A stretch of DNA of 64,000 nt from Neckera pumila (GCA_963969595.1 OZ018416.1:3612065-3676064); one strand, 5' to 3'; positions 1 to 13,100 are shown, numbered from the stretch's first letter. Made by a program: numbers and translations. Notes: generated by a model not told the origin, from the letters alone.

Positions 1-420
1 AACGAAAGTGCTTAGTAAAGTGTTCATCTTCAGGAAAACTATGCCATACCTTTGTAGGCATGTGAAAAAACTTCACAATACCACCATGAGCACGATCCGC
101 TTCACGAACTTCCTCAAGGCCATTCCTTAGTCTGGTACGGCACTAGTAGTTTGATATTCAAAACAACCAAGTCATTCATCACGTGAAGGCAAGTCCACAC
201 ACCCTCCAAATCAGGGCAGTCACAATAAAGACATCTATCATACATCAATCTCTCAAACTGAACTAACGTCAATACCTTTGTGCGCGAGTTGTAGAGAAAC
301 GAGATAGATATCTCAGCACTGAACTGTAATTACTGTCGAGCCTCTCAATGCCCGTCCTTAATTCTACTTCCAAAATAAAATCACGTCACTGCACACAAGT
401 CGACATGGTTAGGGCTAGGG
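1..420 (-). CDS. possible partial gene edge, unknown protein
   Basis: On the minus strand two open stretches stand out from the surrounding AT-rich DNA. The first covers about 1-143 and reads through the left window edge, with residues such as EEVREADRAHGG and FFHMPTKVWHSFPEDEH. The second covers about 117-333 and contains a Cys-rich CLYCDC stretch. They are in different frames, with candidate acceptors at TACCAG and ATTACAG, so they could be spliced exons or a broken gene. A third open stretch lies at about 245-345. I do not recognise the family. The gene would continue left of the window. The base composition is more balanced than that of the 0.5-2.6 kb DNA next to it. Coding status is an inference from composition and open frames only. 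Confidence 0.3.
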
Positions 421-544
421 ATTTAGAAGACAGAAAATGCTGTTGCGTCATTCCTGGAATCCAGAGTCTCTCAAGTGCGTTGAATCAAACGAAAGGAAAA
501 CTCTGCAATTCTCAATTACACAGAGCGATTCATTAAACTAATCC

Positions 545-2657
545 TATGACACGGCATAGAGAACGCACAGTCCTTCCAGAAACTAGATATCCTAAAATTT
601 GGATGAAAGATGAAAGATGAAGCCAATGAGATTAATTTTACACAAGAATTGACAAGAACTCGACAACAATAGCTCTCAATTCAAAGATGAAACAGATTTT
701 CTAAAAGAAACCAGCTGCATTTTGATGCCGACCAAACTCAGTGCTGAAGGGATCAAGAGGTGGAAGTGCAAAATCCACGAACAAGAAGATCACGTGAACT
801 TATTATGCAAGCATTATTCTTCTTTGCCAATTACAAGTCACCGAAGTAGCCCTATTTACCTCAAAACCATCGCCCAAACTATGTGAAGAAACAATCACAA
901 TCACAAAGGGAAGAAACCCAACTAGAATTTGTGTAGAAACAACTACGGTGAGATAAGTAGAACAAAACATGCACCTTTTGAAGCTCAAATCCTACAACCA
1001 TAGTTGGATGATAGAATACAAAAACAAGATTTACAAATGTGCACATTGCATTCTTCACAATTGCAAATCTATCCAAGTATCTCTTTTCTTGTCAACAATA
1101 TTGCACTAAAAATTGTTCAAAAAAATTCTACAACTGCTAGATGTTATGGGTCCATGGTCATTTTACAGTTTAATGAATCCCTTAATAATCTTAGAAGATG
1201 AAACCTACCAATTTTTCAAATTCCAACCATTGTAATGCATTAACCTTTAAAGGACAATGAAGGCATTTTGAAAGTCAAATCTTGAATTTTTCACATAGTT
1301 CTTGATTTTAAATGTTTTAAAACTTCACAAAAAAATGTAGCTCCAATAATCTACTTTTTACGACATTTTAATTATTCTTGAAATTGTTAAAATTGTGATT
1401 TTTGTGAGACTTTGAAGATAGTATCTTGAAAGCTCAAATACACTACTTTTGAACTTTTTTTTTATTGAATTTCTCTTGGTGTGAGTCCAAAGTATACATC
1501 ATGTTACACCAATATATTTGTCACTATTAATTCCATTTATCTTAAAATTTTCATACTATTTAAAGCATTTTTGTAATTTCTATGATTTTTACAAAGAAAT
1601 TTCTTTAAAAAATCATACTAAATTCAAGTTGACATTTTTAATTACAAAAAAGTGAGATTAAATTTTAGACATGTATTCATCATACTGCTAAAATCATAAC
1701 TCCCTCTGTAATATCACATGCCATGAATAATCGAGGCTCATACTTACTATGCTACGCATTCATTGTACCACATATTAGTAAAATTTTGATATATTTGAAT
1801 AGAATGCATGATAATGATTTCAATAAGTCTTTGCAATAATTAATTTTAATATTTTGTAAAAACATTTTCAATCATGCATACATAAAAATTATATTTTCAC
1901 ACAATGTTATATTACAGAAATAGAGTAGTAGTTTGCAATTACCTTTATAATATTACTTTTACAGCTTTTATGATTTCAAAATTCTATTGCTACTACCAAA
2001 TGATTTGAGAAATTTATTCAATTGAAGCGATTTTGGATTTCACAACAATTAAGTTGTTCATGAAGTTTTTGAAATTTACAAGTTTTTCTTTTCAATTCAC
2101 CAAGTTTTTGGGTTGCCATTGATTGTAACAATTGAGTCAACTTTTGAATACATTACAATAAATGTGTATCTTTTATAGTATCATCATTGCATATATTTCA
2201 TTCATCATTCAATAAATTTCTATTGTACATTTCAATATATGCTTATTCATAAACAAAATTATACAAAGATTTTAGTAATTTTTATTTGAAGATTTATTGA
2301 AATTTTTGTTCTCCATTTTATTTAATACATAAAAATTCTAATAAAATTCTAATGATGAATGCGTAGCATAGCAAGCACCAACCGCTAGTGTATGTATAAA
2401 ATGTTAGAATTTTGAAATATATATTTTAATATAGAAATCAAATGAAGTTTGATTGAGCCCAAACATGAAATGTTTTTTGAAAATTAAGATAAAGAAATAG
2501 ATCATAGAACTAAACACATATATACATGCATATGAATGCTAACAAAATAATTTATATACAACATTGAAGACTTTATTTAATGTCAAATATAGCAATATAG
2601 AGAGTTTTTTTTTGACAAATTTATTGTAGGCAAGTAAAAAAAACACTAAGAGAATTC
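545..2657. other. AT-rich intergenic DNA, no gene seen
   Basis: The stretch is AT-rich with stop codons in all frames. Only short chance ORFs are present (803-1201). No splice-supported exons or recognisable domains were found. Confidence 0.6.
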
Positions 2658-2660
2658 AAT

Positions 2661-2950
2661 CACTACAACAAGAAGAAGGAGTGTTTTAAATGAGTTCTTA
2701 AGTATAGTCTTAGATATAAGATTATAAATAAGGACCTTTAAGAAGATTTTCAGTAAAAATTTACTAGAAATACATGTATTTCTAGTAAAATTTGACAAAA
2801 AATCTCTCTAAATATCAAACGGATTTTTGGAGATGAAACTTGACTTATTCCCCAACTTCTTTTAGTTCAAACTTTTTAGGTCATTGCTTATAATCTTATG
2901 TTTAGGACTATATTTAAAACTCATTTAAAACACCCATATCTCTAGTAGTG
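2661..2950. mobile_element. CACTA-type MITE, 290 bp
   Basis: The element begins CACTACAACAAG and ends CTCTAGTAGTG, the inverted CACTA terminus. It is flanked on both sides by the same 3-bp target duplication AAT (2658-2660 and 2951-2953). The arms pair for roughly 60 bp (GTTTTAAATGAGTTCTTAAG on the left against its complement on the right), and an internal hairpin lies around TTTACTAGAAATACATG. The terminal CACTA and the 3-bp duplication are hallmarks of the CMC (En/Spm) superfamily. It has no coding capacity. The same family occurs at 41337-41500 and 62381-62532. Confidence 0.85.
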
Positions 2951-2953
2951 AAT

Positions 2954-3600
2954 ACCTCCAAATTTCTTTAATGTTACACCTTAATCTGTCAATATATGAA
3001 TGTGATTGTACAAAGTTTGATAACTTTGAGATGAGAGGTAAAAGTAATTTTGAAGAAGCACTTAGAAAATGCAATTAAAATAGGAAAATCCTATTTGTGA
3101 CACAATTCTAAAGCCATCCTATATATGCTTTTATGTATTAGTAGTGTACATTTTAAACTTTCAAATGTACTCCACTTGTACACAAAAAGAATTTTATTTA
3201 GTAGACCTAGCATCAACCAAGCCTTGTACACATTACAAAAAACAATTTAAATTTTTACATAAAAGTATTCAATAGTTGCATAAGAAGAGAATCCAAATTG
3301 TTGGCCATCAAAATTTTCAAAGTAGGCTTGTGGAAGGAGGCAAGTTTATGACATCTGAAATACTATTTTTTAACATTGAACTTGAACTTTTTGGTTGTTT
3401 TGTAGTCATGTTCAATAAGGCAATGATTCTCACGATATCTAAAGGAATGATTTCTACAATCACCAATCCGTCCTTTAAGGGTTAAAGTCTACCTCCAAAG
3501 GATGCAACAAAGGTAATCTCACTTTCCATGTCCCTAAAGCTTGGCTAATTGAACTTCCCCAACAAATTCTTCATTCACGATGTTCTCCAAACACAACATC
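2954..3600. other. AT-rich intergenic DNA, no gene seen
   Basis: Nothing recognisable. An ORF at 3276-3485 lacks any motif and has no splice-site support. Confidence 0.6.
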
Positions 3601-3603
3601 ATC

Positions 3604-3724
<121 letters not shown>

Positions 3725-3779
3725 TATTTTATTTTTATTTTTTTATTATTTTTATTTTTATTTTTTATTCCCTTCTTAT

Positions 3780-4165
3780 TCACACAAAGCTGATATAGTG
3801 AAACTTGACAAAGGCAACGCCGCCTCAGTTTGACTCCCACAACACATGACTCTCAGTCCTAGTGGCTACTGGCACAAATAGAGTTTCCTTCCTGAGATCG
3901 GTCCCGGAGAACATAACTGCACCTAAACCCATGGGTTTCCCATCTGGAATATTCCAACATCCAAATCTAGTCTCCTCGTTCATTTCCCTAATTCCCTCTC
4001 GTCCTACCTGCAATCATTCAACCTCCTCCTGTTCTCGTGAAGCCCCTCGTTCTTCCCCAAGCATCTCCGTTGCGTCCTTCATCGCTTATGGAATTCTCCC
4101 CTCGCATGCTTCGTCCCCGCAGCCATGCTTTTCTGCCCTTGCGGTGGCAGTAGTGATCGAGCACC
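3780..4165 (+). promoter_or_regulatory. probable 5' leader/promoter of CCX
   Basis: This GC-richer, C-rich stretch lies between the TAA/TTA tract and the CCX start. Overlapping ORFs on both strands here run into CCX exon 1 in other frames and carry no domains, so I treat it as 5' UTR and promoter. No individual element is claimed. Confidence 0.4.
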
Positions 4166-7019
4166 ATGGCCATAACAACAACAGAGATCCACAGCAGATC
4201 TTCTCGTGTATTGCGTTTCCAAGTCAAGGGCGCCGGCATTGTGCTCTTCTTCCTGGTGGCGAGTCTGCATTCGTGGTGGGGAAGCGTGGAGAATGGAAGT
4301 GCACATGGCGGGGTGGGGAACAGCAACAAGCATCGGGGGTTGCTGGAAGATGTGGTGGCGAAGGAAGAGAGTAAACAGGAGGATGCAAGCAGGTATATGG
4401 GGCTGCAGTAGCTTTCGTTCTTGCTTGGATGTAACTCGATTTGGTAGATTATGCAATCGTTGCACTTAATTGAGATTTTGTGCCGAATTTGCAACCAAAG
4501 TTTGTTTGTTCTTGAAAATGCGCTTCTAATGAGCTGTAACAAGACTCCTAACTCAAAGTATTGAGCTCACAACACGTAAGTGATGAGATTATTTGTGGTC
4601 GTATTCGGGTCAAATTTTTGTGAGTTATTAAGGTTGTTGGAAGGCTATCAACCACGCGCTTTTTTCAACCCACCTTGCATGTTTTGATTTTCAGTATTGA
4701 GATTGCAGTGACCAATTGAAGTTCGCTGTTTAGGGTTTCAAATGACTTTTTACACCCGGAGTTTTGGTTAAGGAGTATTTTGTAAGGAGAATGTACATTA
4801 AGCAATCTGCCCCTTATTTTTGCTATTGGAAACATGTCCCTAGGCCAATGCTTTTATGCGTCGTAGTGTCGTGCACTTCTTTCAGGATAACTATCCTTCT
4901 GTCTTTCTTCTCGATGTTGCCAGACAGAAACTGTCCGAATATGTCATTTGACACTCGGAATGTCTCAGTATACTCCTTTACGTCAGGGTCTTCAGCTTCT
5001 GGCAATGTCATGCGCAAAATAAGGGTGTGGATTGAGAGGTCAGAAACCAGCCTACATAAATCCCTAATTCCTGACATGCGAGTCTATCAACCCGCAGGGA
5101 ATGTGCAAGTGTGGCAAGCGAATCTCCCCTTGTGCGCTGTGAAATGGCGCGGAAGTATTGCGCTGACGACAGTGGGCGCAGCATGGTGAACTACCTTGTC
5201 CTCCATTTCTGTGGAATGGGTGGAGCGAAGTGGGTTTCAGTGCCTGTTCTTGTTGCAATCCTCTTGCTGGCCTTCTACATCTTAGCCGAAACCGCGGAGA
5301 ATTACTTCTCGCCCGTGGTCCGTCGGCTAGTGGAGCTTCTCGGGATGACCCCAAGCATGGGTGGCGTGACGCTCCTGGCTCTCGGCAACGGAGCTCCCGA
5401 CATTTTTGCCTCCCTGGCCGCAATCGGTGGTGACAACTCGAGAATTGGATTGGGTGCCATTCTGAGTGCAGGCACATTTGTGTCTGCGTTTGTGGTGGGA
5501 TCAGTGGCGCTGGCTGCCGCGCCGTTCTCCTTGCAGCCCACGCCGTTCATTCGGGACGTGTCGTTTTACCTTGGCGCCGTGGGGCTTCTCTTTATCATCT
5601 ATCTGAAAGGCGAGATTGCGCTTTGGCAAGCTGTAGGGATGGTCTCTTTCTACGTCGTCTTTGTCGTTGTGGTGCTTTGCACTGATAAGAAGGAGGTGGA
5701 TTCTGTTTTTTCGGGACCGACAAGGGATGTTGTTGAGACCAAGGGGGACTCCAAAGGCTCTGGTACTGAAGGCATGTCTGAAGAAGATTCCGTGACTGTC
5801 GATATCTCGTCGTTTAAAATTGGAGAGCCTGTGAAAGTGGTGTCGGAAGCAGAAGAGGCATTGGGCAAGAAATGGTGGGACGTGTTCATGAGCCCTGTGA
5901 GGTGGTTGAACGAACTCCTCCCATCAGAAGAGGTGTGCTTATTACACTCACTTCCACTTTGTCTCTCATCAAGCTAGTAATCAGACATTCAATATTGGAA
6001 ACCTATGCCAGACACTGACCTGGAAGTAGTCGAAGGTGTGTCCTGTGCATAGATCATATATGGAGAGATTAAAATTGTAATAAACCATAAATGCTGTTAT
6101 ATTGTATAAGTAATAGTAGCTTGACTCCATGTAGAACTGCCCAGCCGATCACAAATACCACGAAATATCTTCTCTTGGTATAATATGGTGCACCCGTGGG
6201 TGGATTTTGGATCTCATAGAATTGTTCTGTTTCTGGCAGGTGATAATGATATTAAGCATGCCTGTATCTGTACTGCTGAAGTCCACAATACCTGAAATTG
6301 AGCCAGCAAAATGGAGTAGGAACTATGGAACAGCAAACGTGGTGCTATGCCCGCTGCTCGTGCTCTACATGTTCACCTCTTTAGTTTCCCTCAATCGCCA
6401 CATAGTCTTTCTGGCTCCTTCCCTGCGGCTACCCGTATGGGTGCTCATGCTGCTGCAGGGAGCGTTCATGGGAGCTGCGTATTATCTAGCGGTGAAACGG
6501 CCTCCTGCTTCTGGCCAACTTCTTGCAGTAGCTGTAGCGTTTATAATGAGTGTGTTTTGGATATCTGTTATAGCCGGTGAGCTCCTTGGATGCCTAGTAA
6601 CACTAGGTATCATTCTCGGCGTGTCACCAGCATTGTTGGGATTAACTGTGCTTGCTTGGGGGAACTCCATTGGGGATCTCGTGGCCGATGTGGCTGTTGC
6701 CAGGGTTGGCCAACCCGCAATGGCGGTGGCCGGTTGCTTTGCAGGTCCTATGTTCAACATGCTGGTAGGGTTAGGGTCAGCTTTATGCTTACGAACTGCT
6801 AAAGACTATCCAGTAGGGTACCAATTAGATCACCACCCTGGAATCTTGGTTGCTTTTGGGTTTCTCTCCCTGAACCTGCTCGGGACCCTTTCTGTTGTAT
6901 CTTCTTCAAAATTCCAGTTAACTCGCCTTTGGGGGAAGTGCTTGATCGGCTGGTACATCTTATTCATGGTGGTTAGTGTTGTAGTCGCCCAAATGGCATC
7001 AATGGGGAGCTTAGACTGA
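4166..7019 (+). CDS. CCX: CCX-family cation/calcium exchanger (3 exons)
   Basis: This is a membrane antiporter of the CaCA superfamily (Na_Ca_ex domains), expected to move Ca2+ or another cation against Na+, K+ or H+ across an endomembrane or the plasma membrane. Exons are 4166-4392, 5098-5932 and 6240-7019. The junctions are AG|GTATAT to CCGCAG|G (phase 2) and GAG|GTGTGC to TGGCAG|GTG (phase 0). The joined protein is 613 aa, close to plant CCX length. The start sits in a strong context (CACCATGGCC). Exon 1 gives a signal-anchor-like segment (about residues 21-38). Two luminal Cys follow in RCEMARKYC. The alpha-1 repeat has GNGAPD at about 172-177, and the alpha-2 repeat has GNSIGD at about 495-500 with FAGPMFN after it. 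An acidic cytosolic loop joins the two halves, and about 11-13 helices are visible. No break is seen. The family is certain; the ion and the membrane are not. Confidence 0.93.
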
Positions 7020-8500
7020 ATGTTGCTACCGTATTAACCTGAAGCGATTAAGGCCATAGTATTAGTTTTTTGAGACACTAGATCCTTGTAGAAGTCCGAC
7101 ACAACGATTCTGTAGTTACTGAGGGCGCTGCTCCTGATTCTTCTGCATCCTTATATTGAGAGGATGCCATTGTTTAATTGTTATCATATTCTTTGGATCG
7201 AAGGCACTCATCATGTCTTCCTTCATGAAGAGCAATCAATTGTTCCTCATGGCGTCGAATTGCTTTGAGATAATCGCTGACTTGTGAGGTTCAACTCAGA
7301 CTCTTGCAGTTGACCTCACTCAGTTGTTTTGCGACCCAAGACTCCGAAACATTTGGTAAGCTATTAAAGTTCATGTTCTGGGAGTTCCAAATGCATTTCT
7401 AAGTTGGACAAGGTGTTTAAACTGTTAAGTCTGCTTTTCTATTCCGAGTTTGTTAGAGGCAGGACTCGATTGGGTTATTCAGATTTGGAACCAATTTTGT
7501 GCAGATTTTCTATGCCTCTGTATACTGCTCCCGAAATAGAAGCTGAAATTGCTATGGATCGAAGCGGGCAACCTAAATTCGCTTCAGCATGTAAGTTGTC
7601 TGCCTTAGTTTCACAAGAATATCCAAAATTATCACAATTTGCTCTTGCGATATGAGATGGCATTGTAAAGATGTCTATAAGATTGGTAACCTGTTATTTC
7701 AGCTTTCTTGTTGATGCCAACATGCTGAACTCTGCTGTTGTGTTTTGCAGTGGAATGCCCTTGGACTCCCTGGATCTTCTTCTGCAACTCTGTCGCAGAT
7801 TGAAGTACTGCATGATGCTGCTATTAATTTTTACCTCACTGGGTACTGTGGACCAATCGAATCTGCAAGCAAACATCCTAACGAACCCCTTCTCTAAGGT
7901 AGAGGATACTATCTGCGTTACTTCAAGCATTTGAACCAATATGGAATTTGTAGAAGCTCTAGAGAGTTCAGTTTGGGTACAAGAGCCGAACTCTCTTCAG
8001 ATCAAAATATTATCACTATGTATGATGATTTCTTATGCAATTTCAAAGTGGTAACGGGGGGTGGTTAAAAGGAGACGGGATTAGGCTTTTGTATCCTGTC
8101 TTACGTGCCTCACATGTCCAAGGCCCCCAAAATATGAGTCAAATCTTCATGAGTCCCGTCGTTCCTGCGTAAATATCTCCCCGTAGTTACATCTTTTCTT
8201 CAGTTTTCGGTTGTTTTCCATGAGCTCAATCTTCTCCTTTCAGCTCATATAATGCAATTTCTGTGCAGCTTTCGCTGGACAACTGGTTACTACAAAGTTC
8301 TGGCATCTAGTACTACCCCCACGTCTCCGTCCAGGACTTTCAGAGCCCAAGAAGAACCACAACCACCCTATGGTATATAAATCACACTACATTGGTTTGT
8401 ACTCGTCGTGAGGGGGATTAGTGACTGATTGGATATACAGTAGTAAATGTTACGCAACGTTCTACTGTTCCTTCACTGACGAGCAATGTTTCCACCAGTG
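7020..8500 (+). other. CCX 3' region; possibly an extra unidentified exon
   Basis: The first few hundred bases are probably the CCX 3' UTR. An open frame at about 7404-7655 (84 codons, PEIEAEIAMDRSGQPKF and so on) has coding-like composition but no recognisable domain. A second open frame at 7671-7934 is similar. They could be 3' UTR or remnants of another transcript. Confidence 0.3.
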
Positions 8501-8503
8501 TAA

Positions 8504-8640
8504 GGGCCACTTCACACTATGGCCAAAGGTCGAGAGATGGTCAATTTCCATCAATCAAATTGCAAGAAACCAAGAATTTGGCAATCTGATTGGTGGAAAC
8601 CAACAGCCTCTTGAGCTTTGGCCATAGTGTGAAATGTCCC
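8504..8640. mobile_element. Tourist/Harbinger-like MITE, 137 bp
   Basis: Terminal inverted repeats start GGGCCACTTCACACTATGGC and end with the complement (GCCATAGTGTGAAATGTCCC). The element is flanked by TAA on both sides (8501-8503 and 8641-8643), the target preference of PIF/Harbinger elements. There is no coding capacity. It is related to the copy at 21648-21786 by its termini and by the internal CCAATCA/TTGCA motif. Confidence 0.85.
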
Positions 8641-8643
8641 TAA

Positions 8644-9903
8644 GTTTATTGTTTCTTTAGTTGGTGAGTATATGAGATCATTGATAAACTAGTTGCATCC
8701 TAGTATTTTGTTGAACTTCAATGTTTGCCAATTATATATGGGTTACTCTCATATTATTTGGTATGTTATTTCTCATATTATTTTGTATATTCTGATTTTG
8801 ACCGTAGTATGAAAGGACGCATACCAGCATGTTATTACTTTAGGTCCCAGGTCTGTTTTTCAGGTAACTGGATTATTGTAGGAATCACTTGAAAATGCGT
8901 TTTTTTTTCATAACAGGTGGCCATATATGACATTTTAACCATAAATAGTAAAAGAGAATGGGATCGAGGGAGTTTCCACATTTTAGAAATGACAACACAT
9001 GCATTTGCGAGAAAATTTCATAGGAGAGTTACAAAACTCTAAAATACAAGTCGCACCAGCAGTCACTGTGAAAATAGACAGTGCAAGAACTTCTTGGACT
9101 TACAAGACATGGAACTAATCTTTATATCACTACACTGGGTGACATGTTGCCATCCCGGCCAAGGGCAAACGGAGCCCAATTATTGCAGAAATACAAACAC
9201 TGTTATGCACAAAACCACACTCAACAATTGCACATAGAATCTTCACTTCATGTCTTGTACATGTTCACTTTTGTTGAGATAATTCTCGATCTAGCATAGT
9301 AGTGAGTCTCAACAATGGCTGAAATTTCATTTTTTTTAACATAGAAAATTCCGTTTACAAATACAAGTTTAATCCTGTAATGCTTACACTAAGTGTCCAA
9401 TGCATGACAGAGAATCCTTATATATAGGATATAAGTGCAATTATTCATCCTCCAAATTTTGTTGTGAAAAGGGAAGATCTTCAACAATAGTTTGACTTCC
9501 AATGAGTGTTTTTCCATTTTTTTACGCCATTGATTCCCACGGTATCAAAAAGGATAATTTTTGCGGAGACCAACCCATCCTAATACAATGTGATGCCAAG
9601 TGGATGTTCTTTTCACCCACACTACAAGGATTCAAGCACCCAAGTATGTTGGATCTTCCATGATTTGCTTTGCCAAACATGAAATAACTATATTGTGCTT
9701 GGAAACATCTTTCAATCTTTCAACATTTACATCATTTTCAAAATTATATTGAGACTGCTTGAATATGGTCATTGTATAAAACCTAATGACTTCTACATGC
9801 AATGCATGTGATTTTCAAGGGTGGTCTTCTTCATGACATTTTAAGAATAAAGTTACCTCAAATCTTCATGAGTTTTCAATTATCTCCATTACAAACATTT
9901 CCT
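8644..9903. other. intergenic DNA, no gene seen
   Basis: Only short ORFs without motifs are present (9081-9299). No supported exon was found. Confidence 0.5.
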
Positions 9904-9911
9904 AGACTACT

Positions 9912-12052
9912 CACGTGGGGGTCACTTAGAAAAACTTAGCAAACTACGTGCGGCATAATATAGGGAGATTTTAAATCACACTGTCAAAAAATTAGAAATA
10001 ACTTGGAGCTAATATACGGTGTACTAAATCATGTGCACTCAACTATAAGTAAGATACCTAGGGAAATAATACCTCATATTTAATATTTTTTTTCCTAAGA
10101 TAAGGTCCTAGATATGGATCTTAGAAGTTTATTGTCACTAGGTTCAATTTATAGAACTATTCAACAACCTGCCTGGCTGGAAAAATTCTAGTACTGGATG
10201 GACAAATTCATTAATCCCAATGACCCAAGGGGGGATATTCTTTCAAAATGGGCCAAAACTGCTAACAACTTGAGCAATTTTTGCTCATCTTTTCTTGAAA
10301 TTGGATAGAATATAACCATAGGATCTTGAAGTAAACATTGAAATTGAGCACCTCTAAAAAATTCAGATTATTTGACCGCATGATCTAGGAGATATTCAAT
10401 TTTGAAGTTTTTCTTGGGTCAGTGGAAATACATGGCAGCTCACTTTGAAGGAGCATATCTTTGTGAGAATATTTTGAAATGATGCTTTTTTGGTGCTCAG
10501 TGAAAGATAAGAGAGTTGAAAATGTACATGTAGAATTTCATTACATTCCAAGAATTTTACAACTCATGGTTAAGTTTGCAATGCACGGTGGTCACTGAAA
10601 TTTGAGTAGTGTTTGCAAGAGAAAAAATAATGGACACTTGTCTTCTCCTTGAACTCTTTGGATCTGCCCTTTATGAGGTGGATCTGACCTTTCTGAAGTA
10701 GATTTGACCTTTATGAGGTGGGCAAGAAGCATATTGGTTGGCTGACTTTTTAGTCCATGCCCAAATTGAACACAAAAAAACGAGCTATAAACTACACTAC
10801 ACCACTTAACTTTGAAAATTTCCACAAGGCGGAGTTTAACTTGGAATTTGATGAAACCACCACCTATGGATTTGTATTGCAGTCTATTTTATAGATGTAA
10901 ATTTTATTTTTCAATAAACTCAAAATCTGAGAACAAGAAGCTCAAAAAGCAGGGGCAGTGACCAAAAAATGGTTGCTTGGGTCCTTAGGGGTTGATGTGT
11001 TTTTGGGATTGTTGTGTTCTATTCTTGCTAGCCTTTTCCCATTCATAACCGTGTTTGCATTTCAACCATTTTTTCTTGCTTAACTTTGTGATTTTGAAAC
11101 TTCTATGTCATCTATGCTTGACAGGAAGGAGTTGTTTTGGTTTTGTGACTTCAAATGTTCTTATTCACAAAGTGCAAGTGTGTCTCAAACATGTCTTTAT
11201 CATTCTTGAATTATAGTATGTGATGTACTATACAAAATTTGTGAAGTCTGATCCTAAATCCTTTTTTTTTCCAATTGAAAGCAATTTAAATTGTTCCTTT
11301 ACTTCACACTTTTTGCGGATGTAAGCAATTTTGGGTTTTTTTTCCTTACCAAATTTTTTTGGCTCAAGGTAGGTAAGGTTTATTCTCCTTCCTTGAATTT
11401 TTCAACTTGAAGTAGTTTACGATTTTATTACCTTTCCATTTTGGAGGGCTCAAGGCAGTTTAAGGTATTTTTTCCCTTCCCATTTTTTTTGGCTCAAGGT
11501 AGTTTAAGGTTTTTTTTCCTTTAAATCCCATTTTCTTAGGCTCAATGTAGTTTATGATTTTTTCCTTTGCATTTTTTTTGGCTCAAGGTAGTTTAAGGTT
11601 ATTTTCCCTTCCCATTTTTTTGGACTTAGGCTAGTTTACAATTTTTCCCCGTCCCGTTTCTTTTGGCTCAAGGGAGTTTAAGATTTTTTGTCCTTCCTAT
11701 TTTGGAGGCCCAAAGGTAGTTTGTGACTTTTTTCTTTCCCATTTTTTTGGTGGCTTCAGATAGTTTTTGATTTCTGGGCTTCCAAATTTATTCCTTGCCA
11801 TTTGTTTCTGTCTTTAATCTTGGTATTTGCCTTTTTCACTTTACTTTTTTTCTTTAAAATGAAGTTAGGGTATTAAAAAATGCCCTCCCTTGCAAATTCA
11901 AAGTAATGATACGGGGACCTAAAATACCGTGAATTCCAAAATTAGATAATAATAGGGACCATTTAATTGGCCCGGGATATCTAAATACCTCCTTTTAAAA
12001 AAAATTGATCGCACGTGATATCCAAAGGTCCACATAGAGTGACCCCCCCGTG
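9912..12052. mobile_element. hAT-like non-autonomous element, 2.14 kb, 8-bp TSD
   Basis: Both ends carry a 15-bp inverted repeat differing at one base (CACGTGGGGGTCACT on the left; the complement of CACGGGGGGGTCACT on the right). They are flanked by the perfect 8-bp direct repeat AGACTACT (9904-9911 and 12053-12060). A second weaker block (ACGTGCG) lies just inside each end. An 8-bp duplication fits hAT elements. No transposase is visible inside. The interior holds ordinary AT-rich DNA plus the minisatellite at 11335-11790. P or other 8-bp superfamilies are not excluded. Confidence 0.8.
11335..11790. repeat. ~56-bp minisatellite, about 8 degenerate copies
   Basis: The unit contains GGCTCAAGGTAGTTTAAGG followed by a T-rich stretch and CCTTCCCATTTTTTT. 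About eight diverged units follow one another. The array lies wholly inside the 2.1-kb hAT-like element near its right end, so it probably moves with that element. Confidence 0.85.
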
Positions 12053-12189
12053 AGACTACTTTTTAGTGCCATAGGACCTAAAAGATATTGATGTCAATGC
12101 TCAAAATGGTGTTGATAATTGAGTCATATTTAGATAAACACTCAAATATTGATTTGTGCCAAGGGCTTGCAAATTGATCTTGGTGATGG

Positions 12190-13096
12190 TAACCCCTAAA
12201 GTCCCCTAATACCTTTATTTCTTCAAAAATCACTCAAAATTGCCATTTTTAGTGCAAAGAACAAAAATATTTTAAGATTATTGTCTTTGCATATTGATTT
12301 TGCAATGGACTAGTATGAACATTTGTAGTCTAAAAAAAGAAAAAAAATTGATTTTAGATTGCAAAGTTTTGGATTGAATATGAAAATATGAAGAAAATAA
12401 ATGAAGAAAATTGAACTCAAACTGTAAAGTATTTGGATTTAACATAAAGAGAACATTCTTTTGAAAGCCTTGTCAAAATAGATTATAAGACTTTGAATGC
12501 TCTTCATTTAAATTTGCACTTCATATTTTTTAAATGTTGAAGAATCGAGTTGAGAGTCTGAAAATTAATTTAAAGAAAACCTTAATTTTTTTATTTTAAA
12601 TTTTAAATTTTTAAATAAAGTTTAGATAGATAATAGAAAGAAAAATGAAATCATTAATATTTTTGGTATGGTATTGAAATACACTAATCCCAATTGTCGG
12701 ATTGTTTTAGTAAGCAAACTAATCTTGAATAAATTTATTTTTTTAATTATCAAAATTGAATCTAATAAGTTATTTTTTCAAATGCTCTTTTAACTCTCAC
12801 ATTAGTTATCCAAATGGAAAGAATCAAGTACTTTTATATAGCTAGAAGTATAAAATATTATAAACAAATTTTTGAAAATTTTACTTCAATTTTTTGTAAG
12901 GTTTCATCGTTGTCCAAGTTCAACTATTTTAAGAGTAGGTAGCATAACTTTTGTTCCCGACCATTATGGAAATAAAAATTGCATTCTTATAAAGCAAATT
13001 TTTTTCTATTTTAGAAAAAGAATACCAAAATTTGAGATTATAAGAAGTGGACTAACTTTAAAGTGTCCCTCAAAGAAACACTTCAGGCCCCAGTGA
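12190..13096. mobile_element. degenerate TTAA-flanked (piggyBac-like) element copy
   Basis: It begins TAACCCCTAAAGTCCCC and shares the internal order of the 22.7 kb and 57.1 kb copies (ACTCAAAATTGCCATTT near the left end, GAATTGAGTTGAGA-like and AGTAGGTTCAAGA-like blocks later). It ends near CAGTGA followed by TTAA (13097-13100). The left TTAA and right terminus have decayed. The boundary call rests on comparison with the better copies. Confidence 0.6.
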
Positions 13097-13100
13097 TTAA

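Noticed and set aside
4018..4542. Minus-strand ORF of 174 codons over CCX exon 1
   Set aside because: It opposes a well-supported CCX exon with a strong start context and carries no domain.
5064..5550. Minus-strand ORFs opposite CCX exon 2
   Set aside because: Shadow frames of a GC-rich exon; no domain.
11335..11790. Repeat array considered as a CRISPR
   Set aside because: Units are degenerate and contiguous, with no conserved repeat plus unique spacers, in a plant nuclear context.
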